Positions 9,216 to 17,789 of a stretch of DNA of 64,000 bases are shown here, piece by piece (within the stretch, counting starts at the first letter, position 1; every line of letters starts with the position of its first letter). The stretch spans positions 62,001 through 126,000 of the forward strand of contig JAKGSH010000010.1 in assembly GCA_021568835.1 (NCBI GenBank), read 5' to 3'. The notes under the pieces are model-generated. The model was not told where the DNA came from and searched no databases. It saw nothing but the letters and a program-made list of their open reading frames with translations. This DNA comes from Streptomyces sp. Tue 6430. GTDB lineage: Bacteria > Actinomycetota > Actinomycetes > Streptomycetales > Streptomycetaceae. The position numbers and the translations under genes are program-made.

Positions 9216-11027
9216 TCATCTCGTCGGCTCCAGGCGTGCGTCCCGGCGCACCAGCTCGGCGTATCGCCCGTCGCGCTCCAGCAGTTCCTCGTGCGTGCCC
9301 CGTTCGGCCAGTCGGCCGGAGTCCAGGACCACGATCTGGTCGGCGCCACGGACGGTGGACAGCCGGTGGGCGATGGTGAGCGTGGTGCGGTTGGCCGAGA
9401 GCGCGTCGATGGCCTCCTGGACAGCGTGCTCGGTCCGGGTGTCCAGGGCGCTGGTCGCCTCGTCGAGGATCAGCACCGGCGGGTCGCGCAGGATGGTGCG
9501 CGCTATGGCCAGGCGCTGCTTCTCACCGCCGGAGAACCGGTGGCCGCGCTCACCCACGACCGTGTCGTACCCGTCGGGCAGTGCCGCGATGTGGTCGTGG
9601 ATCTGGGCCGCCCGCGCCGCGGCGTGCAGTTCCTCGTCGGTGGCGTCCGGCTTGGCGAAGCGCAGGTTGTCCGCGATCGAGGAATGGAAGAGGTACGTCT
9701 CCTGCGAGACGACGCCGACCGCGCGCGCGAGGGTGTCGAAGTCGAGGTCGCGGACGTCCACCCCGTCGATGGTGACCCGGCCGCCGGTCACGTCGTACAG
9801 ACGCGGCACCAGGTAGCCCAGTGTGGACTTGCCCGCGCCGGTCGGTCCGACGACGGCGAGGCTGCTGCCGGCCGGGACGGTCACGTCGATGTCGTCGAGG
9901 ACGGGGGCGACCGTGTCGTCGTCGCCGTCGTAGCGGAACTCCACATGCTCGAAGCGGACCTCGCCCTTGACCTCGTCGAGACGGACCGGGTCCGCCCGCT
10001 CGGTGATGTCGACGGGCAGGTCGAGGTACTCGAAGATGCGCTGGAAGAGCGCGAGGGAGGTCTGGATCTGCACGCCGGTCGACAGAAGGCTGACGGCCGG
10101 ACGGAACAGGCCCTGCTGGAGCGAGACGAAGGCGACGATCGCGCCCAGGGAGGCGCCGGGACCGCCGAGTTCCATCGTCAGGCCCGCGGTCCAGTAGATG
10201 ACGGCCGGCATGGCCGACATGACGATCCCGATGACGGCCATGCGCCAGCGGCCGGCCATGCTCGATCTCACTTCGAGGTCGACGAGCCGCTCGGACTCGT
10301 CGGCGAAGGAGTGGATGAGGGAATCGGCGCGGCCCATGGTGCGACCGAGCAGGATGCCGCTGACCGAGAGCGATTCGGTCACCGTGGCGGCCATCCCGGC
10401 CATCTGCTTCTGCCGCTGGGTGGTGATCTTCCGCCGTTCGTTCCCGACGCGGCGGCTGATCCACACGAACACCGGCAGCAGGAGCAGCGAGACGACGGTG
10501 AGACGCCAGTCGAGGGCGACCATCGCGACGATCGTGGCGACGACGCTGGTGAAGTTGGAGACCAGGGAGGTGGCGGTGGAGGTGACGGTCGCCTGCATGC
10601 CGCCGATGTCGTTGGCGATGCGGGACTGGACCTCGCCGGTGCGCGTGCGGGTGAAGAACGCCAGCGACATGCTCTGGAGGCGGCCGTAGACGGCGGTGCG
10701 CAGATCGTGCATCACGCGCTGGCCGACCGTCGTGGAGATCAGCGTCTGGAGGACGCCGAAGACCCCGGCGAGGACGGCACTGAGGATCATGCCGAGTGCG
10801 AGCAGGCTCAGCAGGCCGGTGCGGCCCTCGGGGATGGCGACGTCGAGGGCTTCCTTCAGCAGGAACGGCGTGGCCACCGAGGCGAGCGAGGAGGCGGCGA
10901 CGAGCAGGCCGACGATCGCGAGCCGCCCGCGGTAGGGACGGAAGAGTCTGAGGATGCGGCGCACCTGCCGGGGGTGTTCCCCGGTGTCGCCGGTCGGCTT
11001 CCAGGAGTCTGGCGTGTCGGGGTGCAT
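9216..11027 (-). CDS. ABC multidrug-type exporter, fused permease-ATPase half-transporter
   Basis: 603 residues: six-helix ABC transmembrane domain (about residues 25-320) followed by a complete nucleotide-binding domain. Walker A GPTGAGKST, Q-loop VSQETYLF, signature FSGGE, Walker B VLILDEATSALD and H-loop IAHRL are all intact, so it can work as a homodimer. The start is ATG at 11027 with AGGAG upstream. It diverges from the marR gene across a 99-bp region with a clear inverted repeat, so it is likely a MarR target. The substrate cannot be read from sequence; drug or lipid export is the family norm. Confidence 0.93.
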   Translation of the reverse strand: MHPDTPDSWKPTGDTGEHPRQVRRILRLFRPYRGRLAIVGLLVAASSLASVATPFLLKEALDVAIPEGRTGLLSLLALGMILSAVLAGVFGVLQTLISTTVGQRVMHDLRTAVYGRLQSMSLAFFTRTRTGEVQSRIANDIGGMQATVTSTATSLVSNFTSVVATIVAMVALDWRLTVVSLLLLPVFVWISRRVGNERRKITTQRQKQMAGMAATVTESLSVSGILLGRTMGRADSLIHSFADESERLVDLEVRSSMAGRWRMAVIGIVMSAMPAVIYWTAGLTMELGGPGASLGAIVAFVSLQQGLFRPAVSLLSTGVQIQTSLALFQRIFEYLDLPVDITERADPVRLDEVKGEVRFEHVEFRYDGDDDTVAPVLDDIDVTVPAGSSLAVVGPTGAGKSTLGYLVPRLYDVTGGRVTIDGVDVRDLDFDTLARAVGVVSQETYLFHSSIADNLRFAKPDATDEELHAAARAAQIHDHIAALPDGYDTVVGERGHRFSGGEKQRLAIARTILRDPPVLILDEATSALDTRTEHAVQEAIDALSANRTTLTIAHRLSTVRGADQIVVLDSGRLAERGTHEELLERDGRYAELVRRDARLEPTR

Positions 11028-11077
11028 GGGCTCCTACGGGGGGTGAGACGGGACGAGCGAGACACAGAGAGCGTAGC

Positions 11078-11102
11078 TCATTGTTACCTACGCTCACAAT
11101 GA
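11078..11102. promoter_or_regulatory. Probable MarR operator in the divergent exporter/marR promoter
   Basis: Perfect inverted repeat TCATTGT-N11-ACAATGA lying between the exporter gene (minus strand) and marR (plus strand). Location and symmetry fit autoregulation plus exporter repression by the adjacent MarR protein. It overlaps the expected -35 region of marR. Confidence 0.65.
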
Positions 11103-11114
11103 ACGGGGTCCTGA

Positions 11115-11120
11115 TATTGT
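11115..11120 (+). promoter_or_regulatory. Probable -10 element of a leaderless marR transcript
   Basis: TATTGT fits the TAnnnT -10 consensus and ends six bases before the marR ATG at 11127. There is no Shine-Dalgarno before that ATG, so transcription probably starts at or next to the start codon, giving a leaderless mRNA. Confidence 0.5.
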
Positions 11121-11126
11121 TCCCGC

Positions 11127-11576
11127 ATGACCACCTCCGATCCCGACGGCGCGCTCGCCGAGCAGCTGCTGCGGTTCACCCGGCGGGTGCACCGCATCCA
11201 GAAGCACCATCTGGAGCTGTCGGACCTGGGCATCACGCCCGCCCAGTCCCGCCTGCTGCGCACCCTCTCCCATTTCAGCGCACCGCCGCGGATGGCGGAC
11301 CTGGCCGAGCGCCTGGAGGTCGTGCCGCGGGCGGTGACCACGCTGGTCGACGGGCTGGAGACGCACGGCAAGGTGCGCCGGGTGCCCGACCCGACCAACC
11401 GCCGGGTGATCCGGATCGAGCTGACCGACGCGGGCCGCGCCACGCTGCGCGAACTGCACCGGGCGCGTCAGTCGGCGGCACGGGAGATCCTGGCCCCCCT
11501 GACGGACGTGGAACGGGCGGTGCTCGGGGATCTGCTGGACACGTTGATCGGCGGGACGACGGCTCCCCACTGCTGA
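11127..11576 (+). CDS. MarR-family transcriptional regulator
   Basis: 149-residue winged-helix regulator. The HTH is RMADLAERLEVVPRAVTTLV, followed by the wing with the conserved DPTNRRVIRIELTDAG. MarR dimers bind short palindromes and are released by small-molecule ligands. It sits between an ABC exporter (divergent) and a heterodimeric ABC exporter pair (downstream, same strand, about 290 bp away), so both may be targets; the divergent one is better supported by the operator at 11078-11102. Confidence 0.92.
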   Translation: MTTSDPDGALAEQLLRFTRRVHRIQKHHLELSDLGITPAQSRLLRTLSHFSAPPRMADLAERLEVVPRAVTTLVDGLETHGKVRRVPDPTNRRVIRIELTDAGRATLRELHRARQSAAREILAPLTDVERAVLGDLLDTLIGGTTAPHC

Positions 11577-11606
11577 GGCGTTCACGCAGCGCACGAGGGC
11601 AGGCCA

Positions 11607-11640
11607 CGGCCGCCTCTCCGGGATGCCGGAGCGGCGGCCG
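11607..11640 (+). terminator. Hairpin terminator after marR
   Basis: 15-bp inverted repeat with one mismatch and a GATG loop, starting 30 bp after the marR stop. There is no T-tract, as is usual in Streptomyces. It separates marR from the ABC pair at 11867. Confidence 0.7.
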
Positions 11641-11866
11641 TCGCCTTGGGGCGACTTTCCGGCGACGGGCCGGCCGCGCTGGTCGCCGGCAGCGGGTTCC
11701 TCGGGGCGATGACCGCTTCCGGTGGCAGCCTGAACCACGCGGTGCCGCGGAAAACCGGTTGATTCCCACCACCCTGCGAAGCGAACCTTTCACGGTTTGC
11801 TGTCGCCGCTTCCCGCGGTCCCCTCCCCATTCCTGACACGAGCCTGACACGAGCCACTGGGACGTC

Positions 11867-13705
11867 ATGAAGATCCGAGACCTTCCGTATCCAGACCCGG
11901 GTGTGCCCGACGCCCGCTCGGGGCCACGATTCCTGTGGTGGCTCGGACGCAATCAGCTGGGTGGCCAGCTCACCTCCCTGGCCTGGGGCCTGCTGCACTT
12001 CACGGCCGTCTCGGCGCAGCCGTTCTGCGTCGGGTTCGCCATCGAGGCGGTCATCGACCGGTCCGGCGCCCGGTTGGCCCTCGCCGGTGGGCTGATGGCC
12101 CTGTTCGGCGCCGCCATCGCGCTCGGGGACACCTTCCTCCACCGCGCCGCCGTCGCCAACTGGATCACCGCGGCCGCCCGCGTCCAGCAGCTCCTCGCCC
12201 GCAAGGCCTCGCAGTTGGGCTCCGCGCTCAGCCGGCGGGTCGCGGCCGGGGAGGTCGTCGCCGTCTCCACCGGCGACGTCGAGAAGATCGGCTGGTTCGT
12301 CGAGGCCGTCTCCCGCTTCACGGCAGCCGCCCTCACGGTCGTGTTCGTCTGTGTCGGCCTGGTGGTCTACCAGCCGGCCCTCGGCGTCGTCGTCGCCGTG
12401 GGCCTGCCCGTCGTCGCCTTCGCGGCTCTGCCCCTGCTGCCCCGCGCGACCCGTCGGGCCGACTTCCAGCGCGAGAAGGCCGGACGCGCCACCGAACTGG
12501 CCTCCGACACCGTGGCGGGCCTGCGGGTGCTGCGAGGCATCGGCGGCGAGGACCTCTTCCTCGACCGCTACCGCCGCGCCTCCCAGGAAGTACGTCACGC
12601 GGCCGTGCGCAGTGCCCGCATGTGGTCGCTGATCAGCGCCATCCAGGTCCTGCTGCCAGGGCTGCTGCTGATCGCGGTCGTGTTCCACGGCGTCCACCTG
12701 GCCCGCACGGGCCGGATCTCCGTCGGGGAACTCGTCACCGTCTACAGCTCCGTCATGGTCCTGGCGTACCCGCTCAGGCACTTCGAGGAGATCGCGATGG
12801 CCTACTCCTTCTCGCGTCCGTCGGCGAAACGCGCCGCCCGGGTCCTGTCGATGGAGCGGGTCACGGACGTGGGCGGATCACGCACGGCGGACCTGCCCTC
12901 CGGTGACCTGTACGACCCGGCCACCGGCCTGCTCGCCCCGGCCGCACGGCTCACCGCCGTGGTGTGCGGCGATCCGGACGCCGCCGGACGACTGGCCGAA
13001 CGCCTCGGCGGACACCCTGCCGAGAACGGCCCGTCCGTGCTGCTCGGGGGAATCCCGCTGGACGAGTTGCCGCTGGACAGCGCGCGCACCGCCGTCCTGG
13101 TCCAGGACAAGGACCCGGTGCTGCTGTCGGGCTCCCTGCGCGACCTGCTCGACGTGCCCGCCTCGGGCGCGGTCGGCGCGGCCGAGGCGCTGGCGGCCGC
13201 CCGGTGCGGGGACGTCCTCGACGCCCTCGTGCAGGGCTCGCTGGACGTGGACGATCCGATGGACGCCCACATCACCGAGCGGGGACGTTCCCTGTCCGGT
13301 GGCCAGCGCCAGCGGCTGGCGCTGGCCCGCTCGTTGCTCACGGACCCGGAGATCCTCGTCCTGGACGAGCCCACCTCCGCCGTCGACTCGCACACCGAGG
13401 CACGGATCGCCGAGGGGCTGCGGGAGATCAGGACGGGGCGCACCACGGTCCTGTTCACCTCGTCCCCGCTGCTGCTGGACCGGGCCGACCGCGTGGTCCT
13501 CGTCCACGAGGGCCTGGCCGTCGCCGCCGGTGCGCACCGCGAGCTGCTGCACACCGAACCGCGGTACCGCGCGGTGGTCACCCGCGAGACCGACGAAGAG
13601 ACCGCGTCGAGCGAAGAGACCGCACCGAGCGGTGTGCTGGACGAAGTGCACGAACTACACGGGCTGCGGGACACCGGACGGCACGAGATCGAGGAGTCCG
13701 CATGA
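11867..13705 (+). CDS. ABC exporter subunit with degenerate Walker A (heterodimer subunit 1)
   Basis: 612 residues: six-helix ABC transmembrane domain followed by a nucleotide-binding domain. Where Walker A should be the sequence is TAVVCGDPDAAGRLAE, with no GxxGxGKS/T. The H-loop histidine is also replaced (VLFTSSPLLLDRAD). In contrast the signature LSGGQRQRLALARSL and Walker B ILVLDEPTSAVD are perfect. It therefore cannot bind ATP productively itself but can supply the signature motif to a partner. Its stop overlaps the ATG of the next gene (ATGA), fixing the two as translationally coupled partners. The C-terminal 45 residues are an acidic tail. The substrate is unknown. Confidence 0.93.
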   Translation: MKIRDLPYPDPGVPDARSGPRFLWWLGRNQLGGQLTSLAWGLLHFTAVSAQPFCVGFAIEAVIDRSGARLALAGGLMALFGAAIALGDTFLHRAAVANWITAAARVQQLLARKASQLGSALSRRVAAGEVVAVSTGDVEKIGWFVEAVSRFTAAALTVVFVCVGLVVYQPALGVVVAVGLPVVAFAALPLLPRATRRADFQREKAGRATELASDTVAGLRVLRGIGGEDLFLDRYRRASQEVRHAAVRSARMWSLISAIQVLLPGLLLIAVVFHGVHLARTGRISVGELVTVYSSVMVLAYPLRHFEEIAMAYSFSRPSAKRAARVLSMERVTDVGGSRTADLPSGDLYDPATGLLAPAARLTAVVCGDPDAAGRLAERLGGHPAENGPSVLLGGIPLDELPLDSARTAVLVQDKDPVLLSGSLRDLLDVPASGAVGAAEALAAARCGDVLDALVQGSLDVDDPMDAHITERGRSLSGGQRQRLALARSLLTDPEILVLDEPTSAVDSHTEARIAEGLREIRTGRTTVLFTSSPLLLDRADRVVLVHEGLAVAAGAHRELLHTEPRYRAVVTRETDEETASSEETAPSGVLDEVHELHGLRDTGRHEIEESA

Positions 13706-15528
13706 TCGGCGTGGCACCACCGGCCCACGACCCGGCGGCACCGACGACAGCCCACACGCTGCCCGTCGGCGCCCCCACGACCGTACGCGCCTACGTGGCC
13801 GAACTGCTGCGCCGGCACCGGCGTGCGTTCGGGATCCTTCTGGCCGTCAACACGGTCGCCACCGTCGCCTCGATGGTGGGCCCGTGGCTGCTCGGCGACG
13901 TCGTGGAACGGCTGTCGGAAGGAGCCCGCGAACTCCATCTGGGCTTCACCGCGACGCTGTTCACCCTCGCGCTCGTCGTCCAGGCCGTCTTCGTGCGGCA
14001 GGTGAGGCTGCGGGGCGCGATGCTCGGCGAGCGCATGCTGGCCGACCTGCGCGAGGACTTCCTCGTCCGGGCGGTGCGGCTGCCGCCGGGCGTGCTGGAG
14101 CGGGCCGGCACGGGCGACCTGCTGTCGCGGATCACCACCGACATCGACCGGCTGGCCAACGCCATGCGCGAGGCCGTGCCGCAACTGACGATCGGCGTGA
14201 TGTGGGCGGCGCTGCTGCTCGGCGGACTCGTCGTGACCGCTCCGCCGCTGGCGCCCGCCGTGCTGGTCGCGGTGCCCCTGCTGGTGGCCGGCTGCCGCTG
14301 GTACTTCAAGCGGGCCCCGGCCGGCTACCGCTCGGAGGCCGCCGGTTACGCCTCCGTCTCCGCCGCCCTCGCCGAGACCGTGGACGCCGGCCGTACCGTC
14401 GAGGCCCACCGCCTGGGCGACCGTCGCGTCGGACTGTCGGAGCTGCGGATCAAGCAGTGGACGGCCTGGGAGAACTACACCCTGTGGCTGCGGTCGGTCC
14501 TCTTCCCGGTCATCAACCTCGTGCACGTCACCGTCCTGGGTTCGGTCCTGATGCTCGGCGGGGTGTTCGTCCTGCAGGGCTGGATCGAGGTCGGTCAGCT
14601 GACCACGGGCGCACTGCTCGCCCAGATGCTCGTCGACCCGGTGAACCTGATCCTGCGCTGGTACGACGAACTGCAGGTCGCGCAGGTGTCGCTGGCCCGG
14701 CTCGTCGGGGTGCGCGACATCGAGCCGGACGCCGGTGACTCCGCGTTGGAGCCGGACGGGCGGGACGTGCTCGCCGACCGGGTCCGCTTCGGCTACCGCG
14801 AGGGCGTCGACGTGCTGCGGCAGGTTTCCCTGGAGGTCGCGCCCGGTACCCGGCTGGCCCTCGTCGGCCCCTCCGGCGCGGGCAAGTCCACACTGGGCCG
14901 GCTCCTCGCGGGCATCTACGCGCCCCGGGACGGCCGGGTCGCCCTCGGTGGCGCGGAGCTGTCCCGGATGACCGCCGAACGCGTCCGCTCGCACGTGGCG
15001 CTCGTCAACCAGGAGCACCACGTCTTCGTCGGATCGCTGCGCGACAACCTCCGGCTGGCCCTGCCTCACGCCCGCCTCGAGGAGGACCGGCCGGATCCGG
15101 CCGACGCCCGGCCGACGGAGGAGGCCGCGCTGTGGGCGGCACTCGCCGCGGTCGACGCGGACGGCTGGGCACGCGCCCTGTCCGACGGTCTGGACACCGA
15201 GGTCGGCTCGGGCGGGCACGTGCTCACCCCGGCGCAGGCCCAGCAGATCGCGCTGGCCCGCCTGGTCCTCGCCGACCCGCACACGCTGGTCCTCGACGAG
15301 GCGACCTCGCTGCTCGATCCCCGCGCCGCACGTCACCTGGAACGCTCCCTCGCCCGCGTCCTGGACGGCCGCACGGTGGTCGCCATCGCCCACCGTCTGC
15401 ACACCGCGCACGACGCTGACGTCATCGCCGTCGTGGAGAACGGCCGCATCAGCGAGCTGGGCAGCCACGCCCAGCTGGTCGCCGCGGGCGGGGCCTACGC
15501 GGCGCTGTGGCGGTCCTGGCACGGCTGA
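13702..15528 (+). CDS. ABC exporter subunit with degenerate signature motif (heterodimer subunit 2)
   Basis: 608 residues, same architecture as its upstream partner. Walker A GPSGAGKST, Q-loop VNQEHHVF, Walker B TLVLDEATSLLD and H-loop IAHRL are intact, but the signature is LTPAQAQQIALAR instead of LSGGQ. ABC sites form between Walker A of one subunit and the signature of the other. This subunit's Walker A therefore pairs with the partner's LSGGQ to give one complete site, and the opposite site lacks both elements. The start is the ATG overlapping the upstream stop. Heterodimeric exporters with one degenerate site are known; here the loss is unusually complete. Confidence 0.93.
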   Translation: MIGVAPPAHDPAAPTTAHTLPVGAPTTVRAYVAELLRRHRRAFGILLAVNTVATVASMVGPWLLGDVVERLSEGARELHLGFTATLFTLALVVQAVFVRQVRLRGAMLGERMLADLREDFLVRAVRLPPGVLERAGTGDLLSRITTDIDRLANAMREAVPQLTIGVMWAALLLGGLVVTAPPLAPAVLVAVPLLVAGCRWYFKRAPAGYRSEAAGYASVSAALAETVDAGRTVEAHRLGDRRVGLSELRIKQWTAWENYTLWLRSVLFPVINLVHVTVLGSVLMLGGVFVLQGWIEVGQLTTGALLAQMLVDPVNLILRWYDELQVAQVSLARLVGVRDIEPDAGDSALEPDGRDVLADRVRFGYREGVDVLRQVSLEVAPGTRLALVGPSGAGKSTLGRLLAGIYAPRDGRVALGGAELSRMTAERVRSHVALVNQEHHVFVGSLRDNLRLALPHARLEEDRPDPADARPTEEAALWAALAAVDADGWARALSDGLDTEVGSGGHVLTPAQAQQIALARLVLADPHTLVLDEATSLLDPRAARHLERSLARVLDGRTVVAIAHRLHTAHDADVIAVVENGRISELGSHAQLVAAGGAYAALWRSWHG

Positions 15529-15995
15529 GGAGACGGATACGGGGCTCGGCCGGACGGGAACCGGTCGTGGCCGGCCCGCCACCGGAGGGGCAGGTGAGGG
15601 CAGGCCGCCCGGTTCACCCCGGGCGGACACGGCGGCCTGACCACCGCGGGACGGGCGGCTGCTCCACGAGGCCGGACCACTGCCGGACGAGCGGGAGGCG
15701 GGCACCGCGCCGGGGCGGCCACGCCGCGTGAGACCCGTGGGGTCCCCGTCGGCGGACCATCGGAGTCGCCACGCCGGTGGCGCCGGGAAGGGGCTCTCCG
15801 CCCGCGTCCGGGCACGCCGGCACGGCTCTGGCGTTGCGCACCCCCGAAGGGGGTGGAACGCTGGAGATCGGCACCCTCGCGGCAGGCAGCCGGGCCGCCC
15901 GGTCCAGCGCACCCGCCACCGGCCGGTGTCCTGTGCCACGGTCGCCCACCGCCGACCCGCGGTGAGGACGGGCCCGTCACCCCCTGGAGGTACCC
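15529..15995. other. Intergenic region with a short hairpin
   Basis: About 470 bp with no gene whose codon bias or homology I trust. A 7-bp perfect hairpin (CACCCCC-GAA-GGGGGTG) lies at 15839-15855 and could be a weak terminator. A strong ribosome site (GGAGG) precedes the GTG of the next gene at 15996. Confidence 0.4.
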
Positions 15996-16466
15996 GTGAA
16001 CAGCGCCGACGGATGGGGGGACGACGTCTACCAGCCCGACGCCTCCGAGATCCAGGACGACGCCGGACTCCTCGACGCGGAGGACACCCTGGAGAACGAC
16101 GGCGTCGGAGACCCCCTGGACCGTGGCTGGTCGCCTCCCGAGCGGCCCTGGGCCGTGGAGCACCACGGCGTCACGGCCGCGGAGCGCCGGCGGGGCGAGA
16201 CCCTGGACCAGCGGCTCGCGGAAGAGCTGCCCGACCCCGTCGTCCCCGACGGCGACGGCCTCGGCGACAGCGCCGGCACCGACGGGGAACTCCTGGACAA
16301 CGAGGTCGGCGCCGCCCGCTCCGGCCGGCTCGTGGCACCGGACGAGGGAGCCCACGAGGACGACGAGAGCGCCCTGGTCGCCACCGACGTCGGTATCGAC
16401 GGCGCCGCCGCCTCCGCGGAGGAGGCGGCGATGCACATCGTCGACGAGGACACCCTGCCCGGCTGA
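15996..16466 (+). CDS. DUF5709 family acidic protein
   Basis: 156-residue very acidic protein matching the actinobacterial DUF5709 pattern: DVYQPDASEIQDDAGLLD at the N-terminus, DRGWSPPERP, GETLDQRLAEELPD, and a C-terminal EEAAMHIV. No catalytic motif, signal or membrane segment is visible. The function is not known. GTG start with GGAGG nine bases upstream. The rpmE2 gene follows 87 bp later on the same strand, but a functional link is not evident. Confidence 0.85.
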   Translation: MNSADGWGDDVYQPDASEIQDDAGLLDAEDTLENDGVGDPLDRGWSPPERPWAVEHHGVTAAERRRGETLDQRLAEELPDPVVPDGDGLGDSAGTDGELLDNEVGAARSGRLVAPDEGAHEDDESALVATDVGIDGAAASAEEAAMHIVDEDTLPG

Positions 16467-16553
16467 AGGGCGCCGGCCTGCCGGTCCGGCCGCCGCGGCG
16501 CACCCGCGCCGATCGGCCCCGCACCCACCGCACGCACCGTCCGAGGAGCCCGC

Positions 16554-16808
16554 ATGCAGCAGGACGAGCACCCCGACTACCACTCGGTCGTCTTCCGCGA
16601 CCGCACCGCCGGCTACGCCTTCCTGACCCGGTCCACCGCGGTCAGCGACCAGACGATCGAATGGGACGACGGGGAGACCTACCCCGTCGTGGATGTCGAG
16701 ATCTCCTCGGAGAGCCACCCGTTCTACACCGGCAAGGCCCGCACCGTGGACGCGGAAGGCCGCGTCGCCCGCTTCGAGCGGCGCTACGGGGAGGGCACCC
16801 CGACCTGA
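16554..16808 (+). CDS. rpmE2: 50S ribosomal protein L31 type B (zinc-independent paralogue)
   Basis: 84-residue L31 of the C-minus type: [23 protein letters not shown], then [19 protein letters not shown]. It lacks the CxxC pair of zinc-binding L31. In Streptomyces such paralogues replace the zinc-loaded protein under zinc starvation and are normally repressed by Zur. I see no Zur-like palindrome in the 87 bp upstream, so zinc control here would have to act from the upstream DUF5709 promoter or be absent. RBS GAGGAG precedes the ATG. Confidence 0.92.
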   Translation: MQQDEHPDYHSVVFRDRTAGYAFLTRSTAVSDQTIEWDDGETYPVVDVEISSESHPFYTGKARTVDAEGRVARFERRYGEGTPT

Positions 16809-16849
16809 GCAGATCCCGTCGGCCCCGGCGGGACTCGCCCCGGCACGGC

Positions 16850-17644
16850 TCAGATGTAGTTGAGCGCGGCCGCGCCGCCCACCCCTCCGAGCACCATGAA
16901 CACGGGCATCAGCACCTTCAGCTCGACCCAGCTTCCGGCCCGGAACCGCATCGCCTTGGGCGGACCGATCGGGTACCAGCGCTTGCGCCCGATCGGGATG
17001 GGCCACAGGACCGGACAGCCCGAGACGGTCAGCGCGTCCCCGATGTCGTGGACCAGGGCGCCGAGCACGATCGGCAGTCCGAGCCAGAGGTACTCCTGGC
17101 CCGGGTCCGTGAACAGCCAGTCCGACCCGTTGCCCGGCTTGTCCAGCACACCGGCGATGATCCACGCGCTCGTCGCCGCCAGCAGCCACACCAGCACATC
17201 GCTGCTGGACCCCCGCGTCGCCCGCCACAGCAGGCCCTCGATCGCCAGGACCATGTGGACGAAGAGCAGCGCCAGGACCGCCCAGCGTCCGCCGGTGATC
17301 GCCAGCGCCGAGGAGCCCGCGCCGATCATCACCGCCCACAGCCAGGTGTGCGTCAGGGTGCGATGCCCGCCGGAACGGCGCGGGTCGCCCTGCTTGCGGG
17401 TGCTCTTGTAGACGGCGTAGGAGAGCTTGTCCACGATCTCGCACAGCCAGCGCGAGAGGGGTCCGAAGGCCCGGGAGATCGTCGCGGCCTTGTGGTCGAG
17501 GTCCGGGGCCAGGGCCGCGCCGGCGCAGATCAGCGCACCGGCGAGCAGTACCGGCCACGGCATCGAGTGGCCGGCCGCGGCTGCCGCCGCGCCGACGCCG
17601 AGCCAGGCGGCGGCGCCCGACAGTGAGTGTGCTGGTCCCATCAT
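16850..17644 (-). CDS. YdjM-type membrane-bound metal-dependent hydrolase
   Basis: 264-residue integral membrane protein of the YdjM (LexA-binding inner membrane) family. Conserved metal-ligand-like motifs are visible: PAHSLSGAAA near the start, LAPDLDHKAATI, and GGHRTLTHT, followed by several hydrophobic helices. Family members are predicted membrane hydrolases of unclear substrate. The start is one of two adjacent ATGs at 17642-17644; longer starts to 17800 add non-conserved sequence. It diverges from the helicase gene across about 145 bp. Confidence 0.85.
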   Translation of the reverse strand: MMGPAHSLSGAAAWLGVGAAAAAAGHSMPWPVLLAGALICAGAALAPDLDHKAATISRAFGPLSRWLCEIVDKLSYAVYKSTRKQGDPRRSGGHRTLTHTWLWAVMIGAGSSALAITGGRWAVLALLFVHMVLAIEGLLWRATRGSSSDVLVWLLAATSAWIIAGVLDKPGNGSDWLFTDPGQEYLWLGLPIVLGALVHDIGDALTVSGCPVLWPIPIGRKRWYPIGPPKAMRFRAGSWVELKVLMPVFMVLGGVGGAAALNYI

Positions 17645-17789
17645 GGCCGTTGCCCGCCCCATTCCTCGTGCGCCGCTGTCCAGTTGACCGGGTGCGATAA
17701 CGCTCCGTCGGCGACACAGCGTAGCCGCCGTGATCTTCGGCCCCGCATCCGATTCCCCCGTTGCGCACCGGGGCAGGCAAGATGGGGGC

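Noticed and set aside
15839..15855. Perfect 7-bp hairpin as a firm terminator
   Set aside because: It lies more than 300 bp after the ABC operon and is short; left as part of the intergenic note.
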